64,000 nucleotides of DNA from Prevotella sp. (GCA_017471245.1 JAFUVB010000061.1:62001-126000); one strand, 5' to 3'; positions 44,720-54,731 are shown, counted from the first letter of the stretch. Notes: generated from the sequence alone by a model not told the origin. Numbers and translations are program-made.

Positions 44720-45736
44720 ATGAAAAACTTAGATTGGTCAAGTCTGTCATTCGGCTATTTGCCGACAGATTACAACGTGCGTTGTTACTATCGCGATGGT
44801 AAATGGGGTGAAGTAGAGGTATGCTCAGACGAGTATATCAAGTTACACATGGCAGCTACGTGCCTGCACTATGGTCAAGAAGCCTTTGAAGGATTGAAGG
44901 CTTATCGTTGCCCAGACGGCAAAGTTCGTTTGTTCCGTGTCGAGGAAAATGCGGCACGACTGCAAAGCACTTGCCGTGGCATCATGATGCCTGAGGTGCC
45001 AACGGAGCTGTTCGTGGAAATGGCAAAGAAGGTGGTGCGCTTGAACCAGGAGTGGATACCCACTTATGAGAGTGGTGCCACACTGTATCTGCGCCCGCTG
45101 CTCATTGGAACGAGTGCCCAGGTGGGCGTGCATCCTGCTAAGGAGTATCTATTCCTGATCTTCGTTACCCCCGTGGGACCATACTTTAAGGGTGGCTTCT
45201 CAAGCAATCCTTATGTGATTATCCGCGACTACGACCGTTCTGCTCCACTTGGTACAGGAAAATACAAGGTGGGTGGAAACTATGCCGCAAGCCTTTTTGC
45301 CAACAACCTTGCCCATGAGAAGGGGTACGCCTGCGAGTTCTATCTTGATGCAAAGGAGAAGAAGTATATGGACGAGTGTGGCGCCGCCAATTTCTTTGGC
45401 ATCAAGAACAATACCTATGTTACACCGAAGTCGACAAGCATTCTGCCAAGTATCACGAACAAAAGCTTGATGCAGGTAGCAGAAGACTTGGGCATGAAGG
45501 TGGAGCGCCGTCCGATACCAGAGGATGAACTGGATACGTTTGAGGAGGCAGGAGCATGCGGAACTGCTGCAGTAATCAGTCCTATTTCTTATATAGATGA
45601 TCTGGATACTGGCAAACGATATGATTTTGGCGAAAAACCAGGCCCGATTTCGAAGAAACTGTTTGATACCTTGCGCGGCATTCAATATGGTACGATTGAA
45701 GACAAGCATGGATGGACGACGGTAGTGATAGATTAA
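44720..45736 (+). CDS. ilvE: Branched-chain amino acid aminotransferase
   Basis: A 338-residue PLP-dependent fold IV aminotransferase for Leu, Ile and Val. The PLP-binding Lys183 lies in GKYKVGGNYAASLFA. HYGQEAFEGLKAYRC near the N-terminus and DECGAANFFGIKNNTYVTP are typical of the family. It has its own promoter. The DUF975 protein gene follows after 27 nt. Confidence 0.94.
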   Translation: MKNLDWSSLSFGYLPTDYNVRCYYRDGKWGEVEVCSDEYIKLHMAATCLHYGQEAFEGLKAYRCPDGKVRLFRVEENAARLQSTCRGIMMPEVPTELFVEMAKKVVRLNQEWIPTYESGATLYLRPLLIGTSAQVGVHPAKEYLFLIFVTPVGPYFKGGFSSNPYVIIRDYDRSAPLGTGKYKVGGNYAASLFANNLAHEKGYACEFYLDAKEKKYMDECGAANFFGIKNNTYVTPKSTSILPSITNKSLMQVAEDLGMKVERRPIPEDELDTFEEAGACGTAAVISPISYIDDLDTGKRYDFGEKPGPISKKLFDTLRGIQYGTIEDKHGWTTVVID

Positions 45737-45763
45737 GTTCAACCAATAAAGATTCAAAAACGT

Positions 45764-46384
45764 ATGGATTCAATACAAGGTTATAAGAACAGAGCGCTTG
45801 ATTCGCTCAATGGAAAATGGACAAAGGCAGCCATCGCCGCATTTATTGTGATGCTATTGGGTGGTTTCATTTCATCAGCAATGTCACCGACAATGGGCAA
45901 TACTGGTGCTCCTCTGTTTCGTTGCATATGGCAGCTGCTAATGCTACCGCTCTCGTGGGGTGGGACAGTGTACTATCTGCTTCTCATTCGCGATGAAGAC
46001 ATACGTTATGAAAGGCTTTTCGACGGATATAAAGACTTTGTGCGAGTTTTTCTTGCCGAGTTTTTGGTGGCCTTTATTATTTGCATCGGCTGCTTACTCT
46101 TGATTGTGCCTGGCGTTATCTTTGCTTTGATGTTCTCAATGACTGATTTCATTCTGAAAGATGACAAAGAAATCAGCTGTATTGATGCAATGAAACAAAG
46201 TGCAGCCATGATGAAGGGGCATAAAACGCAACTTTTCTGGATGGAGCTGAGCTTCATCGGATGGGCTATCCTGAGCATCCTCACCTTGGGAATTGGCCTT
46301 TTCTTCTTGATGCCCTATATTTGCAGCACACTTGCTCATTTTTACGAGGACTTAAAAGCAGAGAATACCTCAGGGGATGAGTAA
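45764..46384 (+). CDS. DUF975 family membrane protein
   Basis: A 206-residue membrane protein with four or five helices (about 22-40, 53-72, 95-125, 165-195). It has the DUF975 hallmarks [13 protein letters not shown] near the start and GFISS in the first hydrophobic region. Function is not known. It overlaps trmB by 8 nt and is presumably co-transcribed with ilvE. Confidence 0.82.
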   Translation: MDSIQGYKNRALDSLNGKWTKAAIAAFIVMLLGGFISSAMSPTMGNTGAPLFRCIWQLLMLPLSWGGTVYYLLLIRDEDIRYERLFDGYKDFVRVFLAEFLVAFIICIGCLLLIVPGVIFALMFSMTDFILKDDKEISCIDAMKQSAAMMKGHKTQLFWMELSFIGWAILSILTLGIGLFFLMPYICSTLAHFYEDLKAENTSGDE

Positions 46385-47147
46385 GGGAAAACTGGAAAAA
46401 TTCGCTGACATGGAGCGTTATGAAAACGTGTTCCAATACCCTTATTCGGTAGTGGAACACGTTCCTTTTGCCATGAATGGCAAATGGCGCGACATGTATT
46501 TCCACAATGAAAATCCCATTGTGCTTGAGTTAGGCTGTGGGAAAGGAGAGTATACCGTAGAACTTGCAAGGCTGTTTCCCGATGTAAACTTCGTGGGAGT
46601 TGACATCAAGGGGGCAAGAATGTGGACTGGTGCTACGCAGGCACTAAAAGAGGGACTGAGGAATGTTGCGTTCCTTCGTACAAATATCGAGATTATAGAT
46701 CGTTTCTTTTCTCAGGATGAAGTACAAGAAATATGGCTGACATTCAGTGATCCTCAGATGAAGAATCCACGTAAACGGCTTGTCAGTTCTTATTTCTTGG
46801 AAAGATACCGCAAGTTTCTTATTAACAATGGTGTTATTCATCTGAAAACCGACTCATCTTTTCTGTTCACATACGCCAGTTTGTTGGTGGAAAAGAACCG
46901 TCTGCCTCTGCTTTTCCGTACCGAAGACCTGTATCATACGCAGGGCATTGATACCGAAACGCAGAAGATTCTCTCTATTCAGACCTACTATGAAGGCATG
47001 TGGATTGAGCGCGGACTGAACATCAAGTACATGAAATTCGCGCTTCCGCATGAGGGGATGCTTGTAGAGCCAGACGTTGAGATACCTCTTGATGAGTATC
47101 GCAGCTATAAACGTGACAAGAGAAGTACGAAAGAAACTGCAAAATAG
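46377..47147 (+). CDS. trmB: tRNA (guanine-N7-)-methyltransferase
   Basis: A 256-residue SAM-dependent enzyme that makes m7G46 in tRNA. The SAM motif [15 protein letters not shown] (about 51-65) is present, followed by [10 protein letters not shown] and [17 protein letters not shown], the TrmB signature with the Asp-Pro catalytic region. It overlaps the previous gene by 8 nt. A hairpin terminator lies downstream. Confidence 0.93.
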   Translation: MSKGKLEKFADMERYENVFQYPYSVVEHVPFAMNGKWRDMYFHNENPIVLELGCGKGEYTVELARLFPDVNFVGVDIKGARMWTGATQALKEGLRNVAFLRTNIEIIDRFFSQDEVQEIWLTFSDPQMKNPRKRLVSSYFLERYRKFLINNGVIHLKTDSSFLFTYASLLVEKNRLPLLFRTEDLYHTQGIDTETQKILSIQTYYEGMWIERGLNIKYMKFALPHEGMLVEPDVEIPLDEYRSYKRDKRSTKETAK

Positions 47148-47251
47148 AGTTTGTGGTACAGCGGAGGAATCATGAGGCAAGATACATGAATCAAAAAAAG
47201 AAACAACCAAACAAACTAAGAAACAAAGTGAGAGGTTATATAGCGTAAATA

Positions 47252-47312
47252 AAAAAGGAGGAGGAAAGAGATTGGATCAGATAGTCCATATTCTTTCTCT
47301 CCTCCTTTTTCT
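47252..47312. terminator. Terminator after trmB, shared with pntB
   Basis: An inverted repeat with AAAAAGGAGGAG and CTCCTCCTTTTT arms. A-rich on one side and T-rich on the other, suited to both convergent transcripts. Confidence 0.8.
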
Positions 47313-47357
47313 TTCAGAAAAAAGCAAGCAATGCTTGCGAAGCTTGTTGTAAGTTAG

Positions 47358-48953
47358 TTAGCGTATTTCAGAGATAATCTTCATCAGCGACTCTTTCGCA
47401 TCGCCCAATTCCAGGAACACACCATTGCCGCGTGTATAGAGTGGGTTTTCAACGCCAGCATAGCCTGGCTTGAGGTCGTAGTTGCAGATGATTACCTGTG
47501 GAGCGGCATCAACATTCAGCACAGGCATTCCATAGATCGATGTTCCCTCTGCATTGCGGGCGGCAGGATTCAGCACGTCGTTTGCTCCAATCACCACCAC
47601 GGCATCGGTTTTTGCGAAGTCGTCGTTAATCTGTTCCATCTCGAATAGTTTCTCGTAAGGAACGTCAGCCTCTGCGAGCAACACGTTCATGTGACCAGGC
47701 ATACGGCCGGCAACGGGGTGGATGGCAAAGCGTACCTCTGCACCTCGCTGTTCCAGCAGATCAGCAAGCTGCTTGACCTGATGCTGTGCCTGTGCCAGAG
47801 CCATACCATAGCCAGGAACGATAATCACACTTTTAGCTTCGCTGAGCACCTTGCCAGGAGTTACTTCCTCATTGGCGGCTGTTTCGTTTTTCTGCTCGTG
47901 CTCCTCGATGATTTCACCCAGGTTCTTTACTCTTGCTTCCAGATCTTTTACGATGTCTTCCAGATGCTTTATTTTTTCTTCAAGTATCATAACTCGTTGT
48001 TCTAATTGTTTTTGATATTCAGTTGTATCGTTTTGTTCTTCATGAAGTTTAGCCGCATTTTGCGACTTTGGTTCTGCTCCCGTTTTCTTCACGGTCTTCT
48101 TCATCGCCCCACCCATCAGGATGCTTATCAGGCTGCGGTTCATGGCGCGGCACATGATTTGTGTGAGGAGTAGACCGGATGCGCCCACGATGCCACCCAC
48201 GGCTACCAAGAAGATGTCGCTGATGGCCATGCCTGCTATTGATCCTGCTACGCCAGATAGGGAGTTAAGTAGGGAGATGGTGATAGGCATGTCTGCACCA
48301 CCCACCCGCACTGAGAAATAAAGTCCGAATAGGGATGCTGCCACGGCTGTCGCCAAGGTGAGCATGAGCATCTGGTTGTCCTGCATGGTTGACAGTCCGC
48401 ATAGAATGCAGCACAAGGTGAGAATCATGAATACAGCAGTAAGGAGTGAGTGCTGAGGCCAAATGATGGGTTTCTGTGGCAACACCCTGTGCAGCTTGCC
48501 TGCTGCCACAAGGCTTCCCACCAGTGTAATCATGCCGACAGCCACTGCAAGCAGCGATGTCACCTGTACAAATGGTTCGTAGCCATTCATGTGGATCACA
48601 CTCATTTGTTCGCTGCTGAAGCCAATGCCTACTGCGGAAAGTGCTCCCACCATGGCTGATGCACCGCCGCCGAGACCGTTGAACAATGCCACTGTTTGTG
48701 GCATCTGTATCATCTTCACGCGTCTGGCCATTATTCCTCCTATCAATGCACCAATAACGATGCAGGGATAGATTGTCCATGCAGAAAGAACACCAGTGAA
48801 CAACAATGTGGCAACAATGCCCAGCAACATGGCAAGTGCAGAGAGAAGGTTTCCGTTTACGGACGTTTTAACCTTGCTCATCATTGAGATGCCTGCCAGC
48901 ACCATCAGTGACAGCACGATGCTAATGATAATCTGTAAGGTATTCATGGGCAA
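47358..48953 (-). CDS. pntB: NAD(P) transhydrogenase beta subunit with coiled-coil linker
   Basis: A 531-residue inner-membrane subunit, longer than the usual ~460. The membrane domain (about 1-280, several helices) is followed by domain III from residue 373 (AKSVIIVPGYGMALAQ), the NADP-binding part. Residues about 285-370 are extra. Five heptads from Leu317 to about 351 have Leu at every d position and Val/Ile at a, a typical parallel two-stranded coiled coil, joined by Lys/Glu-rich linkers. The enzyme couples proton flow to hydride transfer from NADH to NADP. Confidence 0.92.
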   Translation of the reverse strand: MPMNTLQIIISIVLSLMVLAGISMMSKVKTSVNGNLLSALAMLLGIVATLLFTGVLSAWTIYPCIVIGALIGGIMARRVKMIQMPQTVALFNGLGGGASAMVGALSAVGIGFSSEQMSVIHMNGYEPFVQVTSLLAVAVGMITLVGSLVAAGKLHRVLPQKPIIWPQHSLLTAVFMILTLCCILCGLSTMQDNQMLMLTLATAVAASLFGLYFSVRVGGADMPITISLLNSLSGVAGSIAGMAISDIFLVAVGGIVGASGLLLTQIMCRAMNRSLISILMGGAMKKTVKKTGAEPKSQNAAKLHEEQNDTTEYQKQLEQRVMILEEKIKHLEDIVKDLEARVKNLGEIIEEHEQKNETAANEEVTPGKVLSEAKSVIIVPGYGMALAQAQHQVKQLADLLEQRGAEVRFAIHPVAGRMPGHMNVLLAEADVPYEKLFEMEQINDDFAKTDAVVVIGANDVLNPAARNAEGTSIYGMPVLNVDAAPQVIICNYDLKPGYAGVENPLYTRGNGVFLELGDAKESLMKIISEIR

Positions 48954-48956
48954 TTG

Positions 48957-49250
48957 CTACTTTTTCTTGTTGAACATTCTCAGCATGCGATGAGTCACAC
49001 CGAAGCCTCCGAACACGTTGATGGTTGCCAGGATGATGGCAAGGCCGCCAATAATCTGTGCAACCACTCCCGTATTGCAAAACAGGGCGTAACCTGTTGC
49101 GGTGAGAGCACCGACAATGGTTACGCCTGAAAGTGCGTTCATTCCCGACATCAATGGCGTGTGTAGCAGGCTCGGCACATTTTTGATAATGAAATAGCCG
49201 GCTATTGTGCACACCAGAAACACGGCAACGAGTATTAATGGATGAATCAT
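48957..49250 (-). CDS. NAD(P) transhydrogenase alpha subunit, membrane part (PntA2)
   Basis: A 97-residue protein with three hydrophobic helices and GMNALSGVTIVGAL, INVFGGFGVTHRMLRMF: the separate membrane segment of PntA in split-type transhydrogenases. It lies between the soluble alpha subunit and pntB. It ends 3 nt before pntB begins. Confidence 0.9.
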   Translation of the reverse strand: MIHPLILVAVFLVCTIAGYFIIKNVPSLLHTPLMSGMNALSGVTIVGALTATGYALFCNTGVVAQIIGGLAIILATINVFGGFGVTHRMLRMFNKKK

Positions 49251-49300
49251 ATAGTTATATCATTACTGATTCTATTCATCAAACTGATTTGTGGGATATT

Positions 49301-50461
49301 TCATGCAAGACCCATTGCCTCGCGAGCACCAACATGAACCAGTTCGCCGTCGATACATACCAAGCTCTTGGCAATGACTTCGTCTGTACGGTCGAGAACA
49401 ACCTTGCCATCCTTCACGAGGTATTTCACGAGATTGTAGAGGTTGTTGGCAAACATCCATGTAGAACTTGTTGGCAGCATACCTGGAATGTTCTTCACGC
49501 CCATGAGGGTTACGCCGTATTTCTTCTCGATGCCTCCGGCAGGTGTCAGTTCGCAGTTACCACCCTGGTCGATAGAAATATCTACGATTACAGAGCCGCG
49601 CTTCATGCCCTTCACCATTTCCTCAGTGATAATGATAGGAGCCACCTTGCCAGGAATCAGTGCCGAGCAGAACACGATATCCATCTGCTGTATGGTCTCT
49701 ACCAGATTCTCGCGCTCAACGATCAGGACATCGTCAGGAAGGCGCTTTGCATATCCGCCTTCACCAACGGCAAGTTCTTCAGGAACGCCAGTGTCTGTAA
49801 CCTTTGCCCCCAGACTGCCTGCGTTTTCAGCAGCCATAGGACGGATGTCGGCAGCATAAGTGATTGCGCCCAGACGCTTGGCTGTTGCCAATGCCTGAAG
49901 ACCTGCAACTCCAACGCCGATAACCATCACCTTTGCAGGCTCTATGCGTCCCACTGCGGTGAACATCTGAGGCATGAATGTGGTGAGGTGGTCGGCAGCC
50001 ATGATGATGCCTTTGTATCCAGCACATGTGCTCATAGATGTCAGTGCGTCAAGGTTCTGTGCGCGCGAGATGCGTGGGATACCGTCGAGAGTGATGGCAG
50101 TTACGCCCTGCTTGGTGAGCTTCTTCACCATTTCATGGTTGACGGGAGATGCCGGGTGGATGAATGTGATGAGCAACTGTCCCTTGTGCATCATCTCAAC
50201 TTCGTGTTTTCCCAGTTTTTCGTTAAAGAGAGGTTCCTTCACCTTCAGGATCATCTCGGCGTTCTGATAGATTTCCTCAGGACCGTCAATGAGTTTTGCT
50301 CCAGCCTTCAAATAGTCTTCGTCGTGATAGAGGGCACCATCGCCAGCGCTTTTCTCTACCCATACTTCAAAACCATCGTTTACAAACTTGCCTACTGTTT
50401 CAGGCGTTGCCGCAACACGAGCTTCGTCGTGCATGATTTCTTTTGGAATACCAATAATCAT
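49301..50461 (-). CDS. NAD(P) transhydrogenase alpha subunit, soluble part (PntA1)
   Basis: A 386-residue NAD(H)-binding domain I, related to alanine dehydrogenase. Blocks include MIIGIPKEIMHDEARVAATP at the start, GVGVAGLQALATAKRLGA (NAD Rossmann) and SVIVDISIDQGGNCELT. It is the first gene of the pntA1-A2-B operon. The upstream region holds a TATATTTG box. Confidence 0.93.
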   Translation of the reverse strand: MIIGIPKEIMHDEARVAATPETVGKFVNDGFEVWVEKSAGDGALYHDEDYLKAGAKLIDGPEEIYQNAEMILKVKEPLFNEKLGKHEVEMMHKGQLLITFIHPASPVNHEMVKKLTKQGVTAITLDGIPRISRAQNLDALTSMSTCAGYKGIIMAADHLTTFMPQMFTAVGRIEPAKVMVIGVGVAGLQALATAKRLGAITYAADIRPMAAENAGSLGAKVTDTGVPEELAVGEGGYAKRLPDDVLIVERENLVETIQQMDIVFCSALIPGKVAPIIITEEMVKGMKRGSVIVDISIDQGGNCELTPAGGIEKKYGVTLMGVKNIPGMLPTSSTWMFANNLYNLVKYLVKDGKVVLDRTDEVIAKSLVCIDGELVHVGAREAMGLA

Positions 50462-50759
50462 GATGTTAAATTGTTTAGGTTATACTTGTTTTCAAATTTG
50501 TGGCAAATATACAGATTTTTATCAATACATGATTCATATTTGACAAACTTTTATTAGTATGTTAACATATTTTTAACATGAAATCGTGCATACAACTATC
50601 AAAATGTATTGTTATCTCTCCATTTCTTAATTTCTTTTTATTCTAATAAGGTGTAGTTCTCCATGCATTATGAATGCTTTTTCTTGTTTTCATAGTGCTT
50701 TAAGATAGAAATTGAGTTGTTTTTCACACATCTTGAGTGAGGCGCATCTTGAGTTTCTG
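50462..50759. other. Intergenic region upstream of pntA1 and downstream of the TonB-dependent receptor
   Basis: Nearly 300 nt, AT-rich. No gene is seen. It carries the pnt promoter box. A small palindrome (GCATTATGAATGC) lies near 50663. Confidence 0.6.
50504..50511 (-). promoter_or_regulatory. -7 box of the pnt operon
   Basis: TATATTTG on the minus strand, 43 nt before the pntA1 ATG. Confidence 0.6.
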
Positions 50760-53087
50760 CTACATGTTGATGGGTATGATGAGCTTGATACCTATGTTGC
50801 GCCCCATGTTGAATACGCCAGTGCGACCAGTTGCCGCATTCTCTTCTGCGTATTTCAGTCGACTGAGATGGTTCTGATAGGCACGGTTGAAAATGTTGTT
50901 GGCGAAAAGGAACGCAGATGCCACTTTGCGACCACGATGCATGAGGTCGGTTCCAGTCTTGATGTTGAGCAGGGTGTAGGAAGGCGTACCAGTCTCCGTA
51001 TCGTAAGCTGCATAGAAGTGTGTTTGCTTCAGGTTACAGTCAATCTCGATGCTGGCAAAGGTGTTGGTAAGCCTCTTCCCGTCGCGGATGAAATCGTAGC
51101 GCAGTTCGGAAAACCATCGTGGTGCGGGCGTGAACGGCAGATATCTCGATGCTTCGTTTTGGTGCAGCTGCACACATTTTACGTATGAGAATGTGTTCTC
51201 GAAGTGAAGTGCTTCCACTGGATGTATGTCTGTCATGATTTCTCCGCCTATGATCCTTGCATTTCCCGCTGTGTATTTGAAGGCTGGCACATTGTCGATA
51301 ATCACGCCAGGCATCTTCTCGGCAAAAATGTAGTTGTCTATGTGGTTGGCGAAGAATGCCAGTTGGGCTGATACAATAGGCGAAGAATAGTCGATTCCTG
51401 CATCGAATTGCCAGCTGAACTCTGGTTGCAGTTCTTGATTTCCGATTTCATATCTCAGCGTACCCTCGTGCTCACCGTTACTTCCGAGTTCACTCATGTT
51501 GGGTGCGCGGAATCCTCTTGATAGATTCAGTCGGAAGTTCATCCTGTTGCTTATGTTCATGATGGCTCCGATGCTTCCAGTGAGTCCGTTGAATGTTCGT
51601 GAGAAAGCATGGAACCGCATCTCACCGTCATCGATGAGTTCAAGGCTGTTCAGATGCCTGCTATCGAATCTTGCACCGGCACTCACGTGCCATTTGCCAA
51701 AATCGCGGCAGGTGGTGGCAAAGACTCCTGCATCGAAGAGATTGTAAGCAGGAATCAGGTATTCGTCGCCCAGGTTTTCCGATTTCTGGTACATTCCGTT
51801 CACGCCGATAGCATTCTTCCATCCATTCCATTCTGGCGAATTGTAATGAAGGTCGTAGTTCAGGGTGTGCAGCTTGAAGTGCAGGTTGCTTTGTTCTTTG
51901 CTATCTTCAAACTCCTCGCGGATGTTCTGTTGGTAGCCGACGAGCATGTTCATTCTTCCGTCGCCAATAAGCAGAGAGTTGTCCCATACCACCTTGTAGT
52001 GGCTAACTTGCTGGAAGGGGAGCGTTTTCGTATACGATTTTCTGTTTCCTGTGGTTATCAGTTCGCCCGTCAGCTCATCGCGTTCGCCCTCCACAATGCC
52101 AGGTGTGAGGTGATAGTATGAAAGTTTCAGGTGTGAGAATCCCCAGTTGCGGTTCACACCGAGCAGTCCTGTGAGTGCTCGTTCTCCGAAACGGCTGTTG
52201 GCAACGTAGTGGTCGTATCTGTTCTCGTAGTCGTGAGCCATCTTGCCACTCCACCGCCAGTTCCACACCAGCCCATTTTTGTTGCCGGCAAAGTTAAGAG
52301 AATAGCCGAAGAGACCATTGTTTGTTTGGTATTCCGAGGTTGCCTCGCCAGCCATAGATCCTTTGGGCATGATGGGTTCATCGTGGAAGATGAGCACTCC
52401 TGCCATGGCATCGGAGCCATAGACGAGACTTGCCGGACCTTTCAGTATCTCTACGGAGTGGACACTCTGCGCATCAACCTCTATTCCGTGCTCGTCGCCC
52501 CATTGCTGCCCTTCCTGCCTGATGCCATCGTTTACCACAAGAATACGGTTGAATCCCAATCCTCTTATAACGGGCTTGGAAATACCGCTTCCCGTTGTTA
52601 TCTGCGAAACGCCGGGCTGGCGTGCGATGGCGTCGATGATGTTGGTGGAAGGTGTTGACCGGAGTTCCTGTGCGGTGACGATAGATACAGGCGATGGCGA
52701 ATTCTTCATCAGTTCGGTGCCGGTAAGTCCCGTCACCACCACCTCATTGATGGTGGCATTTGCCTCTTCCATCACAAAGTCAATGCGGCTTTCGTTTCTT
52801 AGGTTGACGTTGCGCACGATGGTTTGATGACCCACATAGCTCACTTGTATGGCGGTTTGCACTGCCGGCAGTCCTTCAATTTTGTATTCGCCCTTTTCAT
52901 TGGTGATGGTACCCTCTCTGAGTTCTGGGAAATATATGCTAACTCCGATGAGGGGAGTGTTGTCGATTCGGTCGGTCACGATGCCCGTCAGCGATGATTT
53001 GTCAGTCCTCCTTTGCGCTGTTGAGGCAATGCAGACGAGAATCATCACTATCGTGAAACATATTTTTTTTACATTGTTTATAGTCAT
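50760..53087 (-). CDS. TonB-dependent outer-membrane receptor
   Basis: A 775-residue outer-membrane receptor. A signal peptide (about 1-24) is followed by a carboxypeptidase-regulatory-like domain (about 30-105, with LIGVSIYFPELREG), a plug domain (about 125-235, PVIRGLGFNRILVVNDG) and a beta-barrel ending in IGIKLIIPINM. No SusD partner is next to it, so it is not a glycan SusCD pair. It is more like a metal, siderophore or cofactor receptor, but the substrate is unknown. Energy would come from the ExbB/ExbD/TonB proteins elsewhere in the window. Confidence 0.9.
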   Translation of the reverse strand: MTINNVKKICFTIVMILVCIASTAQRRTDKSSLTGIVTDRIDNTPLIGVSIYFPELREGTITNEKGEYKIEGLPAVQTAIQVSYVGHQTIVRNVNLRNESRIDFVMEEANATINEVVVTGLTGTELMKNSPSPVSIVTAQELRSTPSTNIIDAIARQPGVSQITTGSGISKPVIRGLGFNRILVVNDGIRQEGQQWGDEHGIEVDAQSVHSVEILKGPASLVYGSDAMAGVLIFHDEPIMPKGSMAGEATSEYQTNNGLFGYSLNFAGNKNGLVWNWRWSGKMAHDYENRYDHYVANSRFGERALTGLLGVNRNWGFSHLKLSYYHLTPGIVEGERDELTGELITTGNRKSYTKTLPFQQVSHYKVVWDNSLLIGDGRMNMLVGYQQNIREEFEDSKEQSNLHFKLHTLNYDLHYNSPEWNGWKNAIGVNGMYQKSENLGDEYLIPAYNLFDAGVFATTCRDFGKWHVSAGARFDSRHLNSLELIDDGEMRFHAFSRTFNGLTGSIGAIMNISNRMNFRLNLSRGFRAPNMSELGSNGEHEGTLRYEIGNQELQPEFSWQFDAGIDYSSPIVSAQLAFFANHIDNYIFAEKMPGVIIDNVPAFKYTAGNARIIGGEIMTDIHPVEALHFENTFSYVKCVQLHQNEASRYLPFTPAPRWFSELRYDFIRDGKRLTNTFASIEIDCNLKQTHFYAAYDTETGTPSYTLLNIKTGTDLMHRGRKVASAFLFANNIFNRAYQNHLSRLKYAEENAATGRTGVFNMGRNIGIKLIIPINM

Positions 53088-53131
53088 TTCCTTGATATTG
53101 TTAGTGGTTGTAAGAGCGCTGAATGCAGCGG

Positions 53132-53139
53132 CAAAGGTA
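53132..53139 (-). promoter_or_regulatory. -7 box of the TonB-dependent receptor
   Basis: TACCTTTG on the minus strand, 45 nt before the ATG. Confidence 0.55.
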
Positions 53140-53201
53140 TAAAAATATCCTTAAACAGTGAATCCATCGACGAAAAATTCAGATTTATTCATATTTTTTT
53201 C

Positions 53202-53209
53202 TATCTTTG
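53202..53209 (+). promoter_or_regulatory. -7 box of the mrp gene
   Basis: TATCTTTG, 20 nt before the ATG at 53229. Confidence 0.6.
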
Positions 53210-53228
53210 CACACAAAAAGAATTTGAA

Positions 53229-54371
53229 ATGAAGACATTATACCCCAAAATGATCATGGATGCCTTGGCAACAGTGACGTATGCTGGTACCAAGAAGAAT
53301 CTTGTAGAGAGCAATATGGTGGCAGATACTCCGTCTGTTTCTGCACCGCAGAGCGAGGATGAACCCTGGCGGGTGAAGGTGGTGCTTCAGTTTGCGCGCG
53401 AAACCGACCCCTTCCTCAAGTCTACCGTTAAGTCTGCCGAGGCTGCAATCAAGTATCATTGCGGCAAAGACGTGGAAGTGGAGGTTCTCACTGAGTTCAA
53501 ATCAAAGCCGCGCCCTGAGCCTGGCAAGATGCTTCCCGGCGTGAAGAACATCATTGCCGTGAGCAGCGGCAAGGGCGGAGTGGGGAAAAGCACCGTGTCG
53601 GCCAATCTTGCCATTGCCCTTTCTCGGCTTGGTTATCGTGTGGGTTTGCTTGATGCTGACATCTTCGGTCCCTCTATGCCCAAGATGTTCGGGGTGGAAG
53701 ACGTGCGACCTTATGCTGTGAAGGTTGACGGGCGCGACCTGATTGCCCCCGTGGAGCGCTATGGCGTGAAGCTGCTCAGCATAGGATTCTTTGTGAACCC
53801 GCAGACAGCAACGCTCTGGCGCGGAGGCATGGCGACCAGTGCACTGAAGCAGCTGATTGCCGATGCTGACTGGGGCGAGCTCGACTACTTCATTTTAGAC
53901 ACGCCGCCGGGTACGAGCGACATCCATCTGACGCTCCTTCAGACGCTTGCCATCACAGGAGCCGTGATTGTGAGCACCCCTCAGCAGGTGGCGCTTGCCG
54001 ATGCGCGTAAGGGTGTTGACATGTATCGCAACGAGAAAGTGAACGTTCCCATTCTCGGACTTGTAGAGAATATGGCATGGTTCACACCCGCAGAACTGCC
54101 CGATAACCGCTATTACATCTTCGGCCGTGAAGGATGCAAGCAACTTGCGGAGGAACTTCAGGTGCCGTTGCTGGCACAGATTCCCATTGTGCAGAGCATC
54201 TGCGAGAGCGGCGACGGCGGAAAACCTGCCGCCCTCACGTCGGACACCGCCACGGGAATTGCGTTTGTGAATCTCGCCCAGTCGGTTGTTACCGTCACCA
54301 ACCGCCGTAACCGCGAGATGGAAGCCACGAAAATAGTGTCGGTAAAGAATGATTCGTCTTCCAAGTATTAA
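53229..54371 (+). CDS. Mrp/NBP35-type ATP-binding iron-sulfur carrier protein
   Basis: A 380-residue P-loop protein thought to carry Fe-S clusters to apoproteins. The N-terminal MIP18-like domain (about 1-95) is followed by the ATPase with SSGKGGVGKSTVSANLAIAL (P-loop near 112-119), LLDADIFGPSMPKMFG and the DTPPGTSDIHL switch region. I do not see the usual paired CxxC motif in the C-terminal part. The N-terminus shows normal family length. Confidence 0.9.
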   Translation: MKTLYPKMIMDALATVTYAGTKKNLVESNMVADTPSVSAPQSEDEPWRVKVVLQFARETDPFLKSTVKSAEAAIKYHCGKDVEVEVLTEFKSKPRPEPGKMLPGVKNIIAVSSGKGGVGKSTVSANLAIALSRLGYRVGLLDADIFGPSMPKMFGVEDVRPYAVKVDGRDLIAPVERYGVKLLSIGFFVNPQTATLWRGGMATSALKQLIADADWGELDYFILDTPPGTSDIHLTLLQTLAITGAVIVSTPQQVALADARKGVDMYRNEKVNVPILGLVENMAWFTPAELPDNRYYIFGREGCKQLAEELQVPLLAQIPIVQSICESGDGGKPAALTSDTATGIAFVNLAQSVVTVTNRRNREMEATKIVSVKNDSSSKY

Positions 54372-54493
54372 AGTTGCTGACGATCAATATGTTTCTTTCG
54401 GTGGAGGTTTTGCAGATAAGCCTCCACCGAATTGTTTCCAGAAGAACCTGCAATCCTTTTTTCATTATGGGTGAAAGTTCATATACATTTTTA

Positions 54494-54625
54494 AAAACCA
54501 TAGGTTTCACCCTTCAAAAGATATGTTTTCACCCTCCCAAACCGTAGGCTTCAGCCCTCAAAACCATAGGTTTCAGTCCCCAAAAGATATGTTTTCATTC
54601 AACAAAACCATAGGTTCTGACACCG
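54494..54625 (-). repeat. 22-nt tandem repeat array, six units (AAACCATAGGTTT core)
   Basis: Units start at 54494, 54516, 54538, 54560, 54582 and 54604. Alternate units carry AAAACCATAGG or AAAAGATATG. The same family as at 1081, 24671 and 37152. Confidence 0.88.
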
Positions 54626-54731
54626 AGACATTAGCCTTCGTGTCAACCTGTCGTTTGTCTGCTTTGCACTGCTCTATTTAGTGAAAAAAAAGAATCATGC
54701 CGCACCTTTACGCATCTTTCTCATTTTTAGA

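Noticed and set aside
49205..50557. 450-codon plus-strand open frame
   Set aside because: It is the reverse strand of pntA1 and pntA2. Its protein has no domain pattern, and the minus-strand genes have clear family motifs.
50760..53087. SusC-type glycan importer
   Set aside because: No SusD gene lies next to it, and the protein is shorter than typical SusC.
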